64,000 nucleotides of DNA from Bradyrhizobium altum (GCF_020889705.1 NZ_JACMYP010000005.1:1-64000); one strand, 5' to 3'; counted from the first letter of the stretch, positions 19,773 to 28,986 are shown. Translations and numbers: made by a program. The notes: generated by a model from the letters alone, not told the origin.

Positions 19773-20630
19773 CTAGCCGCGCACAATTCCGCCCATGTGG
19801 CCGGCATCGAGGAACAAAGTGTGCGCGTTCACATAGGAGGATTCATTCGAAATCAGGAACAGCGCAGTATAGGCGACCTCCCAGCCGGTGCCCTGGCGGC
19901 CGAAAGGCACTGTCACGGCGCGGTCCGATCGCCTGCGGCTGGCATCTCGGCCCATCGGCGTATCCATGAAGCCGGGCGCGATCACATTGCAGCGAATGCC
20001 CTTGTCCTCGCCGGCCCGCGCGATCGCCCGTCCGAGCGCGATCTGCGCCGCCTTGGAGGATTCATAGGCCGGGTTGCGGCCGCCGGCGCGCTGGCTCGCC
20101 ATCGAGGAGATCAGGATGATCGCGCCGCCCGGCGCCATCACCTCGAGCGCCTGCTGCGCAAACAGCATGTGGCTGCGCACATTGACGGCGTAGTCGCGGT
20201 CCCAGGCCTCGGCCGTCATCTTGGGCAGCGACAGGCCGGAGGAAATGCCGACATTCAGCGCCAGCCCGTCGAGCCCGCCGAGCTTTTGCGCGCAGCGTTC
20301 GACCGCGGGCGCGATCGCCGCGACGTCGGAGACATCGACCACATCCGTGAAGGCCGTGCCGCCTTCGCCTGTGATCTGCGCGACGGTGTCGTCGGCGGCG
20401 TCCTTGTTGACGTCGAGGCAGGCGACCGCGGCGCCCTCGCGCGCGAACAGCACGCTCATGGCGCGCCCATTGCCGATCGGCGGCGCTTCATCCACGGTTG
20501 TGCGCTGTCCCGCACCGACCACGATGATGCGCCGTCCGGTGAGGCGGCCGTGGTTCTTCGCCAGCCCCAGCGATTCCGCATGCAGCGAGGCGGACGGATC
20601 GATGGCTTTCGGTGCGTGGGTCGTCGGCAT
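19773..20630 (-). CDS. SDR-family oxidoreductase
   Basis: This 285-residue NAD(P)-dependent short-chain dehydrogenase has the catalytic serine in ILISSMAS (175-176) and the YxxxK pair Y189/K193. The nucleotide loop is unusual: the glycines are split as VVGAGQ (38-42) and GNGRA (53-57), with about ten extra residues between them, so the normal TGxxxGxG is expanded. The C-terminal CNVIAPGFMDTPM is standard. It also has an N-terminal extension of about 30 residues. The substrate is unknown. It may be co-transcribed with nemA, which lies 87 bases downstream. Confidence 0.85.
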   Translation of the reverse strand: MPTTHAPKAIDPSASLHAESLGLAKNHGRLTGRRIIVVGAGQRTTVDEAPPIGNGRAMSVLFAREGAAVACLDVNKDAADDTVAQITGEGGTAFTDVVDVSDVAAIAPAVERCAQKLGGLDGLALNVGISSGLSLPKMTAEAWDRDYAVNVRSHMLFAQQALEVMAPGGAIILISSMASQRAGGRNPAYESSKAAQIALGRAIARAGEDKGIRCNVIAPGFMDTPMGRDASRRRSDRAVTVPFGRQGTGWEVAYTALFLISNESSYVNAHTLFLDAGHMGGIVRG

Positions 20631-20751
20631 GGCGTGCTCCCTGACGTCTTGTTGTTGTCAGGGAGCAGTAGCACGGCTGTGCGTGCGAGGCGACTTGTCG
20701 CGCCGAAGCCTTGGCGAGAGGTGAGAAAATCCCGCCGCGGGGAATATCGCG

Positions 20752-21255
20752 TCAGCTGACGCCGAGGAAGTCGCGCTTGCCGATCTCGACACCGTTGTGG
20801 CGCAGGATGCCGTGCGCGGTGACGGCGTGGAAGTAGAAGTTCGGAAACGAGAAGGCGCTGACGAATTGCTGGCCCTTCAGGGTCATGGTTCGATCTGCGC
20901 CGATCGGGAAGGTGACGTCCTTGGCGTCGGCGCCGTCGAACTGCTCCGGCTTGAACGATTTCACATAGTCGATCGTCTTCGCCAGCCGCTGCTTCAGTTC
21001 GCCGAAGCTCTTCTCGGTGTCGGGCGTCGACGGCACCTCGCTATGCGTCAGCCGCGCGCAGCCGCGTGCGGCGTGATCGCAGACCAGTTGCACCTGCTTG
21101 GTCAGCGGCAGCATGTCCGCATAGAGCCGCGATCCCAGCAGCACCTCGGGCGCGATCTTCTTCGCTTCGCAATGCGCCTCGGCCTTGGTCAGCTCGCCGG
21201 TGAGGCTGTTGAGGATCTGCAAGTACGCGGGGACGACGGCGTCATAAAAGGACAT
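20752..21255 (-). CDS. DUF1993-family protein
   Basis: This 167-residue protein starts MSFYDAVVPAYLQILNSL and carries the DUF1993 pattern: an N-terminal helix with LLGSRLYADMLPLTKQVQ, a middle TFGELKQR-like segment, and FPNFYFHAVTAHGILRHNGVEIGKRDFLG at the end. The fold is expected to be a DinB-like four-helix bundle; the histidines near the C-terminus could bind a metal, though function is unknown. The open frame extends to 21459, but the extra N-terminus lies in a dispersed repeat, so the ATG at 21255 is used. Confidence 0.85.
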   Translation of the reverse strand: MSFYDAVVPAYLQILNSLTGELTKAEAHCEAKKIAPEVLLGSRLYADMLPLTKQVQLVCDHAARGCARLTHSEVPSTPDTEKSFGELKQRLAKTIDYVKSFKPEQFDGADAKDVTFPIGADRTMTLKGQQFVSAFSFPNFYFHAVTAHGILRHNGVEIGKRDFLGVS

Positions 21256-21389
21256 GTGGATGCTCTTTGTTCTGATGAAATCCGGATCTGCCGAACGGCG
21301 ATGCTGCACATGGGGCCGCGAAGGGAAGAATACAACTGCGGACGTCTGTAACACTTGGTCAATTATTTCTCGCGGTGCCGCTCTAAGTC

Positions 21390-21497
21390 CCGTCATCCTG
21401 AGGTGCGAGCCTCTTCGGCGAGCCTCGAAGGATGCACGGCCCCGATGTGGCCGATTCATCCTTTGAGGCTCGCTCCGCTCGCACCTCAGGATGACGG
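21390..21497. repeat. Palindromic repeat, CCGTCATCCTGAGG family
   Basis: The first 20 bases, CCGTCATCCTGAGGTGCGAG, are matched by their perfect reverse complement at 21478-21497. The interior contains CTCGAAGGATGCACGGCC and GGCCGATTCATCCTTTGAGG. A sister copy lies at 28824-28951. Confidence 0.85.
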
Positions 21498-21511
21498 ATC
21501 ACCAGAGTCTG

Positions 21512-21594
21512 CGTAGCCCGGATGGAGCGCAGTCCGATCCGGGGGCCGCGTCGGTTGTCCTCCCGGATTTCGCTTCGCTCCATCCGGGGCTACG
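21512..21594. repeat. Palindromic repeat, CGTAGCCCGGATGGAGCG family
   Basis: CGTAGCCCGGATGGAGCG at the left end pairs with CGCTCCATCCGGGGCTACG at the right end with one unpaired G; the inner GTCCGATCCGGG and CCCGGATTTCGCTTCG also pair partly. It is a separate repeat family from its neighbour. Confidence 0.75.
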
Positions 21595-21710
21595 GAAATT
21601 GAGCAGCGAGACCGCTACTGGTGGCCGTCGGCCCTTCGAGACGCGCTACGCGCTCCTCAGCGTGACGGTTCAAAAGCACTGCTAGGTACGCAGAAAGCCC
21701 GACGACATCC

Positions 21711-23057
21711 CTACCGCGTCGGCGGCATCGCGGCGTCCGCGGCCGGCTGCGTGCGGCCACCGCCGCGCATCCGCGCCAAAAGCTCCGCGGTCGGCCAGGA
21801 GTCCGCCGGCAGGCCGTATTTCATTTGCATCGCTTTCACCGCGCTGCGGCTCGCCTGGCCGAGCACGCCGTCGATCTTGCCGACATCGTAGCCGGCGCGC
21901 GCCAGCAGCGATTGCAGCTCCTTGATTTCGTTGAACGGCAGTTGCGCGACCGGTGCGTGCGGCCGCTGCATCGGCGGTGCGCCCGCGATGCGGCCGGCGA
22001 GATAGCCGGCGGTGGTCGAGTAGATCAGCGAGTTATTCCACTCGGTGTAGGCGGCGAAGTTTGGATAAGCGAGGAAGGCTGGTCCCATCCGGCCCATCGG
22101 CAGCAGCAGCGAGGCCGGCATCTCGTCATTGGCGAGCGGCTTGCCGTCGGTCAAGGTGACGCCGAGCGCTGCCCATTTCGAGCGCGGCAGCTTGATGGTG
22201 AGGTCGGCCTGGTCCCAAGGAAAATTCGCAGCCTGCGGCACGCGCACCTCCTGCAGCCACGGCTCACCGCGCCGCCACTTCAATCCGTTGGCGACGTAAT
22301 TTGCGGTCGAGCCGATCACGTCGGGGCCGCTGGCGAGCAGATTGCGATGGCCGTCGCCGTCATAGTCGACGGCATAGTTGAAATAGTGCGTCGGCAAAAA
22401 TTGCGTCTGGCCGAGCTCGCCCGCCCACGAGCCAATCATCTCGTCGGGCGTCAGGTCGCCGCGCTCGATGATCTTCAGCGCCGCGATGGTCTCGCCCTGG
22501 AACATCTCCGAGCGGCGGCAATCATAGGCCAGCGACACCAGCGATTTCAGCGTCGGCAGATTGCCCATCTGGACGCCGAAGTCGCTCTCCAGTCCCCAGA
22601 ACGCGGCGATCACCGCCGGCGGCACGCCATACTCCTTCTCGGCGCGCGCGAACGCGGCCGCGTAGGTCCGGATGTATTGCTGGCCCTGCTGCATCCGGTA
22701 GTTCGCAGCCATGCGGCCGGCGAACTGGGTGAAGATCTGCCCGAACACGCGCTGGCCGCGGTCGCGGTTGACGATGCCCTGGTCGTAAACCAGGTAGGGC
22801 GCGGCCTCCGCGATCGTGCGCTGCGAGACGCCGGCGGCGGCCGCCTTCTGCTTCAGCTCGGCGAGGAAGCGATCGAAGCTCTGCCCGTTGTGGCAGGACG
22901 CAGCCCTTGGCGAGGCCACCGCGGCCGGGCGCGGCCTGACCGGGGCGGAGCCTGCGGGATTGGGCAGCGGCTGCTGCGCCAATGCAGGGGAGGAGAGCGC
23001 CAGCACTCCCGCGATCGCTGCGAACATGATCGGGGCGCGAAGGGAGGATGCTGGCAT
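21711..23057 (-). CDS. Lytic murein transglycosylase, MltB type
   Basis: This 448-residue periplasmic enzyme cleaves peptidoglycan glycan strands to 1,6-anhydromuropeptides. Residues 1-27 form a signal peptide ending SSPALA. The SLT_2/MltB domain spans about 56-355, with catalytic E157 in AAFWGLESDFG and GELGQTQFLPTHYFNYAVDYDGDG further on. A peptidoglycan-binding domain lies at about 375-435 (LQSLLARAGYDVGKIDG). There is no lipobox, so it is probably soluble. The frame is open 23 codons upstream, but the ATG at 23057 gives a proper signal peptide. Confidence 0.9.
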   Translation of the reverse strand: MPASSLRAPIMFAAIAGVLALSSPALAQQPLPNPAGSAPVRPRPAAVASPRAASCHNGQSFDRFLAELKQKAAAAGVSQRTIAEAAPYLVYDQGIVNRDRGQRVFGQIFTQFAGRMAANYRMQQGQQYIRTYAAAFARAEKEYGVPPAVIAAFWGLESDFGVQMGNLPTLKSLVSLAYDCRRSEMFQGETIAALKIIERGDLTPDEMIGSWAGELGQTQFLPTHYFNYAVDYDGDGHRNLLASGPDVIGSTANYVANGLKWRRGEPWLQEVRVPQAANFPWDQADLTIKLPRSKWAALGVTLTDGKPLANDEMPASLLLPMGRMGPAFLAYPNFAAYTEWNNSLIYSTTAGYLAGRIAGAPPMQRPHAPVAQLPFNEIKELQSLLARAGYDVGKIDGVLGQASRSAVKAMQMKYGLPADSWPTAELLARMRGGGRTQPAADAAMPPTR

Positions 23058-23311
23058 CGATGTCACCGGCTGGGATAGGGGGATCAAGGCACATCCTGCA
23101 TACACCAGGGCGACACCGGGCAACAACGGGGGGAGGCCTGTTAGACCAATTGGGCTTCGGGGGCTACGGACTCATCCGGGCTACGGCAACCGACATGACC
23201 AATCGTTAATCCGCGCCGCGTCGCTGCGACGCACGCCTTCCTTCAGCGGCAAAATCCCTACCTCAGCGGCGTCAGTTGTGGCAGCATTCCGCTCGCCGTG
23301 AGGGAACCACG

Positions 23312-24244
23312 ATGAACTATTTCCGCACCGCGCTCCTGCTTGCCGGCCTCACTGCGCTGTTCATGGGCGTCGGCTATCTGATCGGCGGCGGCACCGGCGC
23401 CGTGATCGCGCTGATCGTTGCGGTTGCGACAAATCTGTTCACCTACTGGAATTCCGACCGCATGGTGCTGTCGATGTACGGCGCCCATCAGATCGATGCG
23501 CGTTCGGCGCCGGACCTCACCAATCTCGTCGCCGAGCTCGCGCAGCGCGCCGCGCTGCCGATGCCGCGCGTGTTCGTGATGGACGAGGCGCAGCCGAATG
23601 CATTCGCGACCGGCCGCAATCCGGAGAATGCGGCGGTCGCCGTTACCACTGGATTGATGCAGCAGCTCAGCCGTGAGGAGCTCGCCGGCGTGATCGCGCA
23701 CGAGCTCGCGCATATCAAGCATCACGACACGCTGACCATGACGATCACCGCGACGATCGCCGGCGCGATCTCGATGCTGGCGCAGTTCGGCATGTTCTTC
23801 GGCGGCAACCGCAACAACAACGGCCCGGGCATCGTCGGCTCGATCGCGATGATGATCCTGGCACCGCTCGGCGCCATGCTGGTGCAGATGGCGATCAGCC
23901 GCACCCGTGAATACGCCGCCGACAATTTCGGCGCACGCATCGTCGGCCAGCCGATGTGGCTCGCGTCCGCGCTCGCGAAGATCGAGAACGCCGCGCATCA
24001 GGTCCCGAACATGGAAGCGGAGCGCAATCCGGCCACCGCGCACATGTTCATCGTCAACCCGCTGTCGGGCCACGGTGTCGACAATCTGTTCGCCACCCAC
24101 CCCTCGACCGCGAACCGCATCGCCGCGCTGCAGCAGCTCGCCGCCGAGCTCGGCACCCAAACGGCGCCACGCCCGGCCGGCGCCGGCACTCCGCCGCGCA
24201 GCCCGTGGGGCGGAGCATCGGGCCAGCGCGGGCCGTGGGGTTAG
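23312..24244 (+). CDS. htpX: Membrane zinc metalloprotease HtpX
   Basis: This 310-residue M48B peptidase takes part in quality control of inner-membrane proteins, complementing FtsH. Two N-terminal membrane helices ([19 protein letters not shown] and [17 protein letters not shown]) precede the HELAH zinc motif at 130-134; the third ligand is expected in SRTREYAAD near 202. The start at 23312 follows GAGGGAACCACG and gives the canonical [10 protein letters not shown]. The C-terminus after GTQTAPRP is proline- and glycine-rich. A second, more divergent M48 peptidase is encoded at 62014-63282. Confidence 0.93.
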   Translation: MNYFRTALLLAGLTALFMGVGYLIGGGTGAVIALIVAVATNLFTYWNSDRMVLSMYGAHQIDARSAPDLTNLVAELAQRAALPMPRVFVMDEAQPNAFATGRNPENAAVAVTTGLMQQLSREELAGVIAHELAHIKHHDTLTMTITATIAGAISMLAQFGMFFGGNRNNNGPGIVGSIAMMILAPLGAMLVQMAISRTREYAADNFGARIVGQPMWLASALAKIENAAHQVPNMEAERNPATAHMFIVNPLSGHGVDNLFATHPSTANRIAALQQLAAELGTQTAPRPAGAGTPPRSPWGGASGQRGPWG

Positions 24245-24644
24245 GCGGGGTGAAATAGTCGCCGCAAAGCCCGGTCCGCTCCCGTTCCCCGTTTTTACGG
24301 GTGAGGGCTGTCTCCGCAGTTACGGCGATAGCTGCATTCGCGGAGGCTCCCCCTCACCCGGAATGCAACTGGCGATGCATTCCGACCTCTCCCCCGCACG
24401 CGGCAGGGCAATTGCATATGGCTACGGCCACGTCCCATCGCGCGGGGTGAGGCGCGCCTGCGTAGTTTCTGGATAATAGAATAATGCCGCTGATTTGCCC
24501 GACATGTCAAGTTGCCGTGTCGAATGCCGGCACGCGGCCGGCTACTTTGCATGGGGTTGTTTTCAATATTTTGGCAGTGCGCCCCTGCGGAGGCAGGCCA
24601 TATGCGATAGCCCTGCCGCACGCGGGGCGAGGTGAAGTCGGCCG
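24245..24644. other. 400-base intergenic region with dispersed repeats
   Basis: No gene is visible. At about 24299-24360 GGGTGAGGG and CCCCTCACCC flank an inner hairpin (TCTCCGC and GCGGAGG). Bases 24484-24575, containing GATTTGCCCGACATGTCAAG and TTTGCATGGGGTTGTTTTCA, resemble a relic sequence that I recall as dispersed in Bradyrhizobium genomes. Its function, if any, is unknown. Confidence 0.55.
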
Positions 24645-25595
24645 CTACGCGCTCGCGGCGTCCAGCCGCTCAACCTGCCCCTTGTTCAGCTCGAGCTTCG
24701 CCGCCGCGACAAGCGTCGCGACCTGCTCGGGCTTGGTTGCGCTCGCTATCGGTGCGGTGATGCCGGGCTTGGCCATCAGCCAGGCGAGCGCAACCGCGGC
24801 CGGCTCTGCGTGAGTCTCCGCGGCGACCTCGTCGAGGCCGGCGAGGATCCGCATGCCGCGCGGGTTCATGTATTTTGGAATGCTGCGCGCGCCGCGCGGG
24901 CTCTTGGTGAAGTCGCTCTCCGAGCGATATTTGCCGGTCAGGAATCCTGCGGCGAGGGAGAAGAACGTGATCACGCCGACGTCGTTCTCTTCGCAGACGC
25001 GTTGCAGCGCGCCCTCATAGCTCGACCGCTCCGCCAGGCTGTATTCGGGCTGCATGCTCTCGTAGCGCGGCAGCCCATTCGCCCTGGAAATATCCAGCGC
25101 GCTCTTGAGCCGCTCCGCCGAGAAATTCGAGGCGCCGATCGCCCTGATCTTGCCGGCCTTGATCAATTTGTCATAGGCCGCGAGCGTTTCTTCCTGCGGT
25201 GTGGTCTCATCGTCCTTATGGGACTGGTAGAGATCGATGTGGTCGGTCTGCAGCCGCCGCAGCGAGTCCTCGACGGCGCGCGCGATGTAGTCCGGCTTCA
25301 GGCCGACATTGCCGTCTCCCATGTCCATGCCGACCTTGGTGGCGAGGATGATGCGGTTGCGGTTGCCGCGCGCCTTCATCCATTTGCCGATGATCGTCTC
25401 GGACTCGCCGCCGTGATGACCCGGGACCCAGCGCGAATAGACGTCGGCCGTATCGAGGAACGTCAGTCCATGCTCCAGCACGGTGTCGAGCAGCCGGAAA
25501 GATGCGGTCTCGTCCACCGTCCAGCCGAACACATTGCAGCCGAAGCAGAGGGGAGGGACGGTGATGCCGGAGCGGCCGAGCGCGCGATGCTTCAT
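24645..25595 (-). CDS. Aldo/keto reductase
   Basis: This 316-residue NADPH-dependent reductase has a TIM-barrel fold and probably reduces aldehydes or ketones. The catalytic tetrad is visible as D48 and Y53 (LTFLDTADVYSRW), K87 (IILATKVGMD) and H in YQSHKDDETTP. The NADPH-binding end includes IASATKPEQVATLV. It belongs to the general AKR5/AKR11-like bacterial group with GVITFFSLAAGFLTGKY. The frame is open 82 codons upstream into non-coding sequence; the ATG at 25595 gives the normal start MKHRALGRSG. The substrate cannot be predicted. Confidence 0.9.
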   Translation of the reverse strand: MKHRALGRSGITVPPLCFGCNVFGWTVDETASFRLLDTVLEHGLTFLDTADVYSRWVPGHHGGESETIIGKWMKARGNRNRIILATKVGMDMGDGNVGLKPDYIARAVEDSLRRLQTDHIDLYQSHKDDETTPQEETLAAYDKLIKAGKIRAIGASNFSAERLKSALDISRANGLPRYESMQPEYSLAERSSYEGALQRVCEENDVGVITFFSLAAGFLTGKYRSESDFTKSPRGARSIPKYMNPRGMRILAGLDEVAAETHAEPAAVALAWLMAKPGITAPIASATKPEQVATLVAAAKLELNKGQVERLDAASA

Positions 25596-25988
25596 GAGTG
25601 TTCTTTCTCTTGTTCTTGACGGGAGGCGCGGGACACTGAGGCAGATTGCCCCTGTTTGCAAGGCACCGCGCCGGCCGCAACGACCGGAGGCGAATCCGGA
25701 AATGATCGATTGGAAGGAATGATGCAGGCCGCGCGTCAGGTCAGCTTCGCTGCCCCTCAGTCTGCGTCTTCGGGCGATTTCGTCGCACCGCAGGATTTCA
25801 TTCGCAGGACGTTTGATGTAGATTGTCGCGCGAGCTGCCACCGGTCACGCCGAATTCCGGAGAATGAGCGGCAGCGCAACTGGCCATCGGCAGGCCGCTT
25901 CTTCCTCATTTCAGTACGAAATCTTCTTCTGCCCGGGCCGCGCTCGGGTGAACGCTTTTTTCATTCCCAGCCAAGTGGAGGGATTGCC
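25596..25988. other. 393-base intergenic region
   Basis: This divergent region separates the aldo/keto reductase and GYD genes, so it should hold a promoter for each. I see no convincing gene, repeat, terminator or strong palindrome in it. An open frame crosses it in phase with the GYD gene, but its composition is unlike a protein domain. Confidence 0.5.
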
Positions 25989-26324
25989 ATGCACTTCTGC
26001 CTCTCAGGGGAATACACGCCACGTTCCATCAACAGCATCATGGAGAACCCGACAACCAATCGGCTTGAGGCGGCCAAGAAGTTGATCGAGACGGCCGGCG
26101 GCAAATTGATTTCGATGTACAGCATGGCGGCCGATGGCCCCGGCGTGATGGTGATCTTCGACGTGCCGGATCCGACCGTCGCACCCGCCATCACCGGCGT
26201 GGTCGTCGCGTCCGGCGCCATCCAGAATGTGAAGCTGGTCCGGCTGTTCACGCAGGACGAGATCAAGGTGGTGCGTCAGCACGCGAGCAAGCTCAAGGCT
26301 GCCTACTCGCCTCCAGGAAGTTAG
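25989..26324 (+). CDS. GYD-domain protein
   Basis: This 111-residue protein has the GYD-family layout: MHFCLSGEYTPRSINSIMENP, then a helix (RLEAAKKLIETAGGKLISMYSM) and VMVIFDVPDPTVAPAITGVV. The fold is a small alpha/beta ferredoxin-like barrel known only from uncharacterised bacterial proteins. The start at 25989 follows GGAGGG. There is no signal peptide. The function is unknown. Confidence 0.85.
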   Translation: MHFCLSGEYTPRSINSIMENPTTNRLEAAKKLIETAGGKLISMYSMAADGPGVMVIFDVPDPTVAPAITGVVVASGAIQNVKLVRLFTQDEIKVVRQHASKLKAAYSPPGS

Positions 26325-26591
26325 CGGGCACGGACGACGAAACGCGGCGCAGATCGATCTGATGACCGCTGTCCCTCGCGCGCGGCGGCGCTTCGCAGCG
26401 TCCCGCGCGGAGGCGAGGACCGTTGCGCGCCGCAGATCCGGGGCGCGTTCAACGGATGGGCAGTCGCTCAGGCGGATGTCGCGCGCGCATGCTGGCTCGC
26501 ATAGCCCCGGCCGGTTGTGCCGTCGCATGACGTCCGCCGCCTCGTTCAGCACGTCTTCGGCGCGGCGATCGCGGCACCACGCCACCGCCGC

Positions 26592-27007
26592 TCACGAGGG
26601 CGGAGAGTCCAAATACACGTAAAGCGCCGCGAGCTTGCCGTCCCGCGCGATGATGAAATCCACGCCGGTATGGACCGGTGTTTCGCCTTTCGGCCCGGAG
26701 CCCCACGCCAGGCGCCCGGAATTGTGCAGCGCCTGCGGCGCGCCATGCGGCGCATAGACATAGTGCGCTGATGCGTCGCGCGGAGATCGCCGGCGAACTT
26801 GTCGAGTGCGTCGCGGCCTACGAGAACGCCCGGCGGCGCGTGGAGCACGCAGTCCGCGGTGTAGAGCTCTTCAGTTGCGGCCCTTCGGCGCACCGGATTG
26901 CCTTCGCCGAAAACCTCTGGAAGGTTTCGGGTCAGCAGCGTTTCGATCACGCCCACATCTGCGCCCGCGGAGGGGGCGACACTCGTCTTGCTGGCATGCT
27001 CGTTCAT
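26592..27007 (-). pseudogene. NTF2-like (SnoaL) protein, frameshifted near 26771
   Basis: This encodes a nuclear-transport-factor-2-like protein of about 139 residues. The first part, from the ATG at 27007 (MNEHASKTSV, then LPEVFGEGNP, YTADCVLHAPPGVLVGRD and DKFAGDLRATH), is in one frame. The second part, YVYAPHGAPQALHNSG, then TPVHTGVDFIIARDGK, ending LYVYLDSPPS and a stop at 26592, is in another. Adding one base to CATCAGCGCAC (for example CATCCAGCGCAC) restores ATHPAHYVYAPHG. As sequenced, the product would run into Arg-rich nonsense. The cause is a sequencing deletion or a recent pseudogene. The substrate is unknown. Confidence 0.75.
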
Positions 27008-27329
27008 CTGAGACCTCCATGTGATATCTGAAATCATGTGGTCGCAGCCGCCGTTGCGAAACGGCAATGATGGAAGGTCATCGTTTCACATTTTGATGCA
27101 TCGACGTGACGGCGTTGCGGGCGAAAGCGCTTTGGCGCGCCTCATCGTACGTCGAGCCCTCTTCAGCCACCCTTCAGTGCGGTGTATCTACAAACGTTGC
27201 CGCCAAGCGATTTGCGCGGCGGCGTTGAAGGGCAGGCGCTTGGGGTCTGCGGGTTGGGGTCTGAAGGTGCATCACTTGGCTTCGATGTTGGGCGCGGCGT
27301 CGGCAGCGCGCGCGGGATTGCCTGTCCGC
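27008..27329. other. 322-base divergent intergenic region
   Basis: The region separates the NTF2-like and trypsin-like genes and must carry both promoters. I see CCACATGATTTCAGATATCA close to the NTF2 start but no clear operator, terminator or repeat. Open frames crossing it in all phases are typical GC-rich shadows. Confidence 0.45.
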
Positions 27330-28075
27330 ATGGTCCGGCTGGCCTGCGGAATTGCGATCGGTTGCGCCTGATTGGCTTCGCGCCGCAACGCGCGGCGGCG
27401 CAGGTGCCATTCTCCCCGTTTCAACCAGTGCGACAGATGGAGGCTGCGAAGCCGCTGGCGCGTGACGTCACTGGTCCGCCGGCCGCCAGCCAGCGGCTCG
27501 ACGGCACTGCGTTCTTTGTCGACGATCTCGGCCACATGCTGACCGCGCGGCATGCGGTCGCGGATTGCGCCCGGATTGTCGTCAGCAAGGAGGGCCGGGC
27601 CGTCGCGGCGCGCGTGGTGGCGCTGGCCGCGAGCGACATTGCATTGATCAAGGTGCCGCGCACGCTGGGTCTCGCAGCGGTATTTCCGCGCGCCAACACG
27701 TCCGTTGCCAACGACATGGTGTTTGCCGAGGCCTATGACCGCCTGAAGCCGATGCTCGCGCATGGCGGATCGCTCGGCAATGCGTTCGTCGATACCATCC
27801 TGCGCGATCCCGAGCACCTCGTGCTGCGCTCGAATGTCACCTTCGGCACCAGCGGTGCGCCGGTGCTGGATTCCCGCGGCCTCGTCGAAGGCGTGGTGAG
27901 CCGTAGGACCACGGTCGATCGCGTGCTGGCGGTCGATGCCGTGCACGCCAAATCCTTTCTTGCCGCGCATGGCGTGCGCTTCCAGGAGGACGACCGGCCG
28001 CAGATGAGCGGCACTGCGTCACGCGCGCATCGCGCCGCCAGCATCTCGGCACGCGTCACATGCCTGCAACAATGA
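27330..28075 (+). CDS. Trypsin-like serine protease family protein (signal peptide out of frame)
   Basis: This is a periplasmic trypsin-like protein with the triad visible: H in MLTARHAVADC, D in AASDIALIKV and S in FGTSGAPVLDSRGLVEG. No PDZ domain follows. In the frame of the catalytic domain only poor starts exist (an ATG at 27182 or a TTG at 27362). In the next frame an ATG at 27330 opens an excellent signal peptide, MVRLACGIAIGCA, that runs into LIGFAPQRAAAQ if one C is added to the CC at 27367-27368. I therefore place the ancestral start at 27330 and regard the gene as frameshifted or misread there. The catalytic part is intact. Confidence 0.65.
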
Positions 28076-28154
28076 GCGACTAGTTGCTGCAAGCGCTAAT
28101 ATTCTCGCGTTGCCTTGTCAGCCTGCTGTCCGCGGTCAACCCTTGTCCAGAACC

Positions 28155-28586
28155 ATGCTCATCTTGCGGGGCACGCTCGTGCTCTCGTTCGGCCTCTTGA
28201 TCCTGTCCCCAGCGCCGGGCCACGCTCAAGACGCCAACTTTCGCAATCCGGAACAGGCGCCGCCGTCATGGGCGCAGTTCGCCAAGCTGGTGAAATACCG
28301 GTTCGAGGAATGGATCGCGGCCGACGAGACGGTTGCCAATCGCTTCCGCAACTGGGTCATCGAGCATTCCGGCAAGGAGAACGGCTCGCCGCCGACGCTC
28401 GTGGTGCGCGCCTGGCTCAATCCGGACGGCACCGTCGAGCGCGTCGCGTTTCCGGCCTTCAATGACGCCGGCGCGACCGAGGACCTGCGTACCATCCTGA
28501 AGCGCGGCAATGTCGGCGAGGCCCCGCCGCCGGAGATGTTGCAGCCGCTCAACCTGCGCTTCTCGCTCAATCTGCGCAAACCCTGA
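28155..28586 (+). CDS. Exported protein with TonB-like C-terminus
   Basis: This 143-residue secreted protein has a signal peptide at residues 1-24 (LVLSFGLLILSPAPGHA). The mature part includes PPSWAQFAKLVKYRFEEWIA and a C-terminal segment, LVVRAWLNPDGTVERVAFPAFND, followed by LNLRFSLNLRKP, that resembles the TonB C-terminal/energy-transducer fold. No membrane anchor other than the signal is visible, and no exbB/exbD genes are nearby. The start at 28155 is chosen because it begins the signal peptide; the frame is open 15 codons upstream. A function as TonB is uncertain. Confidence 0.7.
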   Translation: MLILRGTLVLSFGLLILSPAPGHAQDANFRNPEQAPPSWAQFAKLVKYRFEEWIAADETVANRFRNWVIEHSGKENGSPPTLVVRAWLNPDGTVERVAFPAFNDAGATEDLRTILKRGNVGEAPPPEMLQPLNLRFSLNLRKP

Positions 28587-28615
28587 GCGGGTTCGGTCGC
28601 GCGTTCGTATTCCTT

Positions 28616-28779
28616 CGTCATTCCCCGGTGCGCAATTGCGCACCTGAGCGCTCGCCAACGGGTCGCGCGAACGCGCGCCCGATGACAGGCTCCGCGAGAA
28701 CCCGGAATCCATTTCGCCACTTGTCTTGTGGTGCAATGGATTCCGGGCTCAGCCCTTCGGGTTGCCCCGGAATGACGAG
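28616..28779. repeat. Palindromic repeat with TGCGCAATTGCGCA core
   Basis: The ends CGTCATTCCCCGG and CCCCGGAATGACG are nearly complementary. GGTGCGCAATTGCGCACC inside is a perfect palindrome, and inner GGAATCCATT and AATGGATTCC pair. The core recurs at 55848 and, with one change, at 60169. Confidence 0.75.
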
Positions 28780-28823
28780 AAGATAGAGCTAGGCCCTGCC
28801 ACTGAGTGTATGATCAAGTCAGT

Positions 28824-28951
28824 CCCGTCATCCTGAGGAGCGCGAAGCGCGTCTCGAAGGATGCACGGCCTCCTCTCGGGCCGATTCATCCTTCGAGGCT
28901 CGCTCCGCTCGCGCCTCCAGCGACAAAGGCAAAGCCTTTGGGGATGACGGG
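28824..28951. repeat. Palindromic repeat, CCCGTCATCCTGAGG family
   Basis: The left end CCCGTCATCC pairs with the right end GGATGACGGG. The interior has CTCGAAGGATGCACGGCC and GGCCGATTCATCCTTCGAGG. It is a sister of the element at 21390-21497, and its right side CCTCCAGCGACAAAGGC resembles that at 8602-8759. Confidence 0.8.
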
Positions 28952-28986
28952 ATTTGGACTGCTGTTGGCTGTCGTCTCGGGCGCAG

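Larger units (their letters stand above)
21256..21710. other. 455-base intergenic region filled with dispersed repeats
   Basis: No gene is visible. The region holds the 20-bp-arm palindrome at 21390-21497, a second palindromic element at 21512-21594, and a fragment ending CTTCGAGACGCGCTACGCGCTCCTCAGCGTGAC-like near 21638-21665 that resembles the first family. Short reading frames here are translations of the repeats. Confidence 0.7.

Noticed and set aside
25656-25988. In-frame extension upstream of the GYD gene
   Set aside because: No protein-like composition and a clear ATG with GGAGGG at 25989.
26004-26622. Small frames between the GYD and NTF2-like genes
   Set aside because: Arg/Ala-rich without motifs; this region appears to be spacer.
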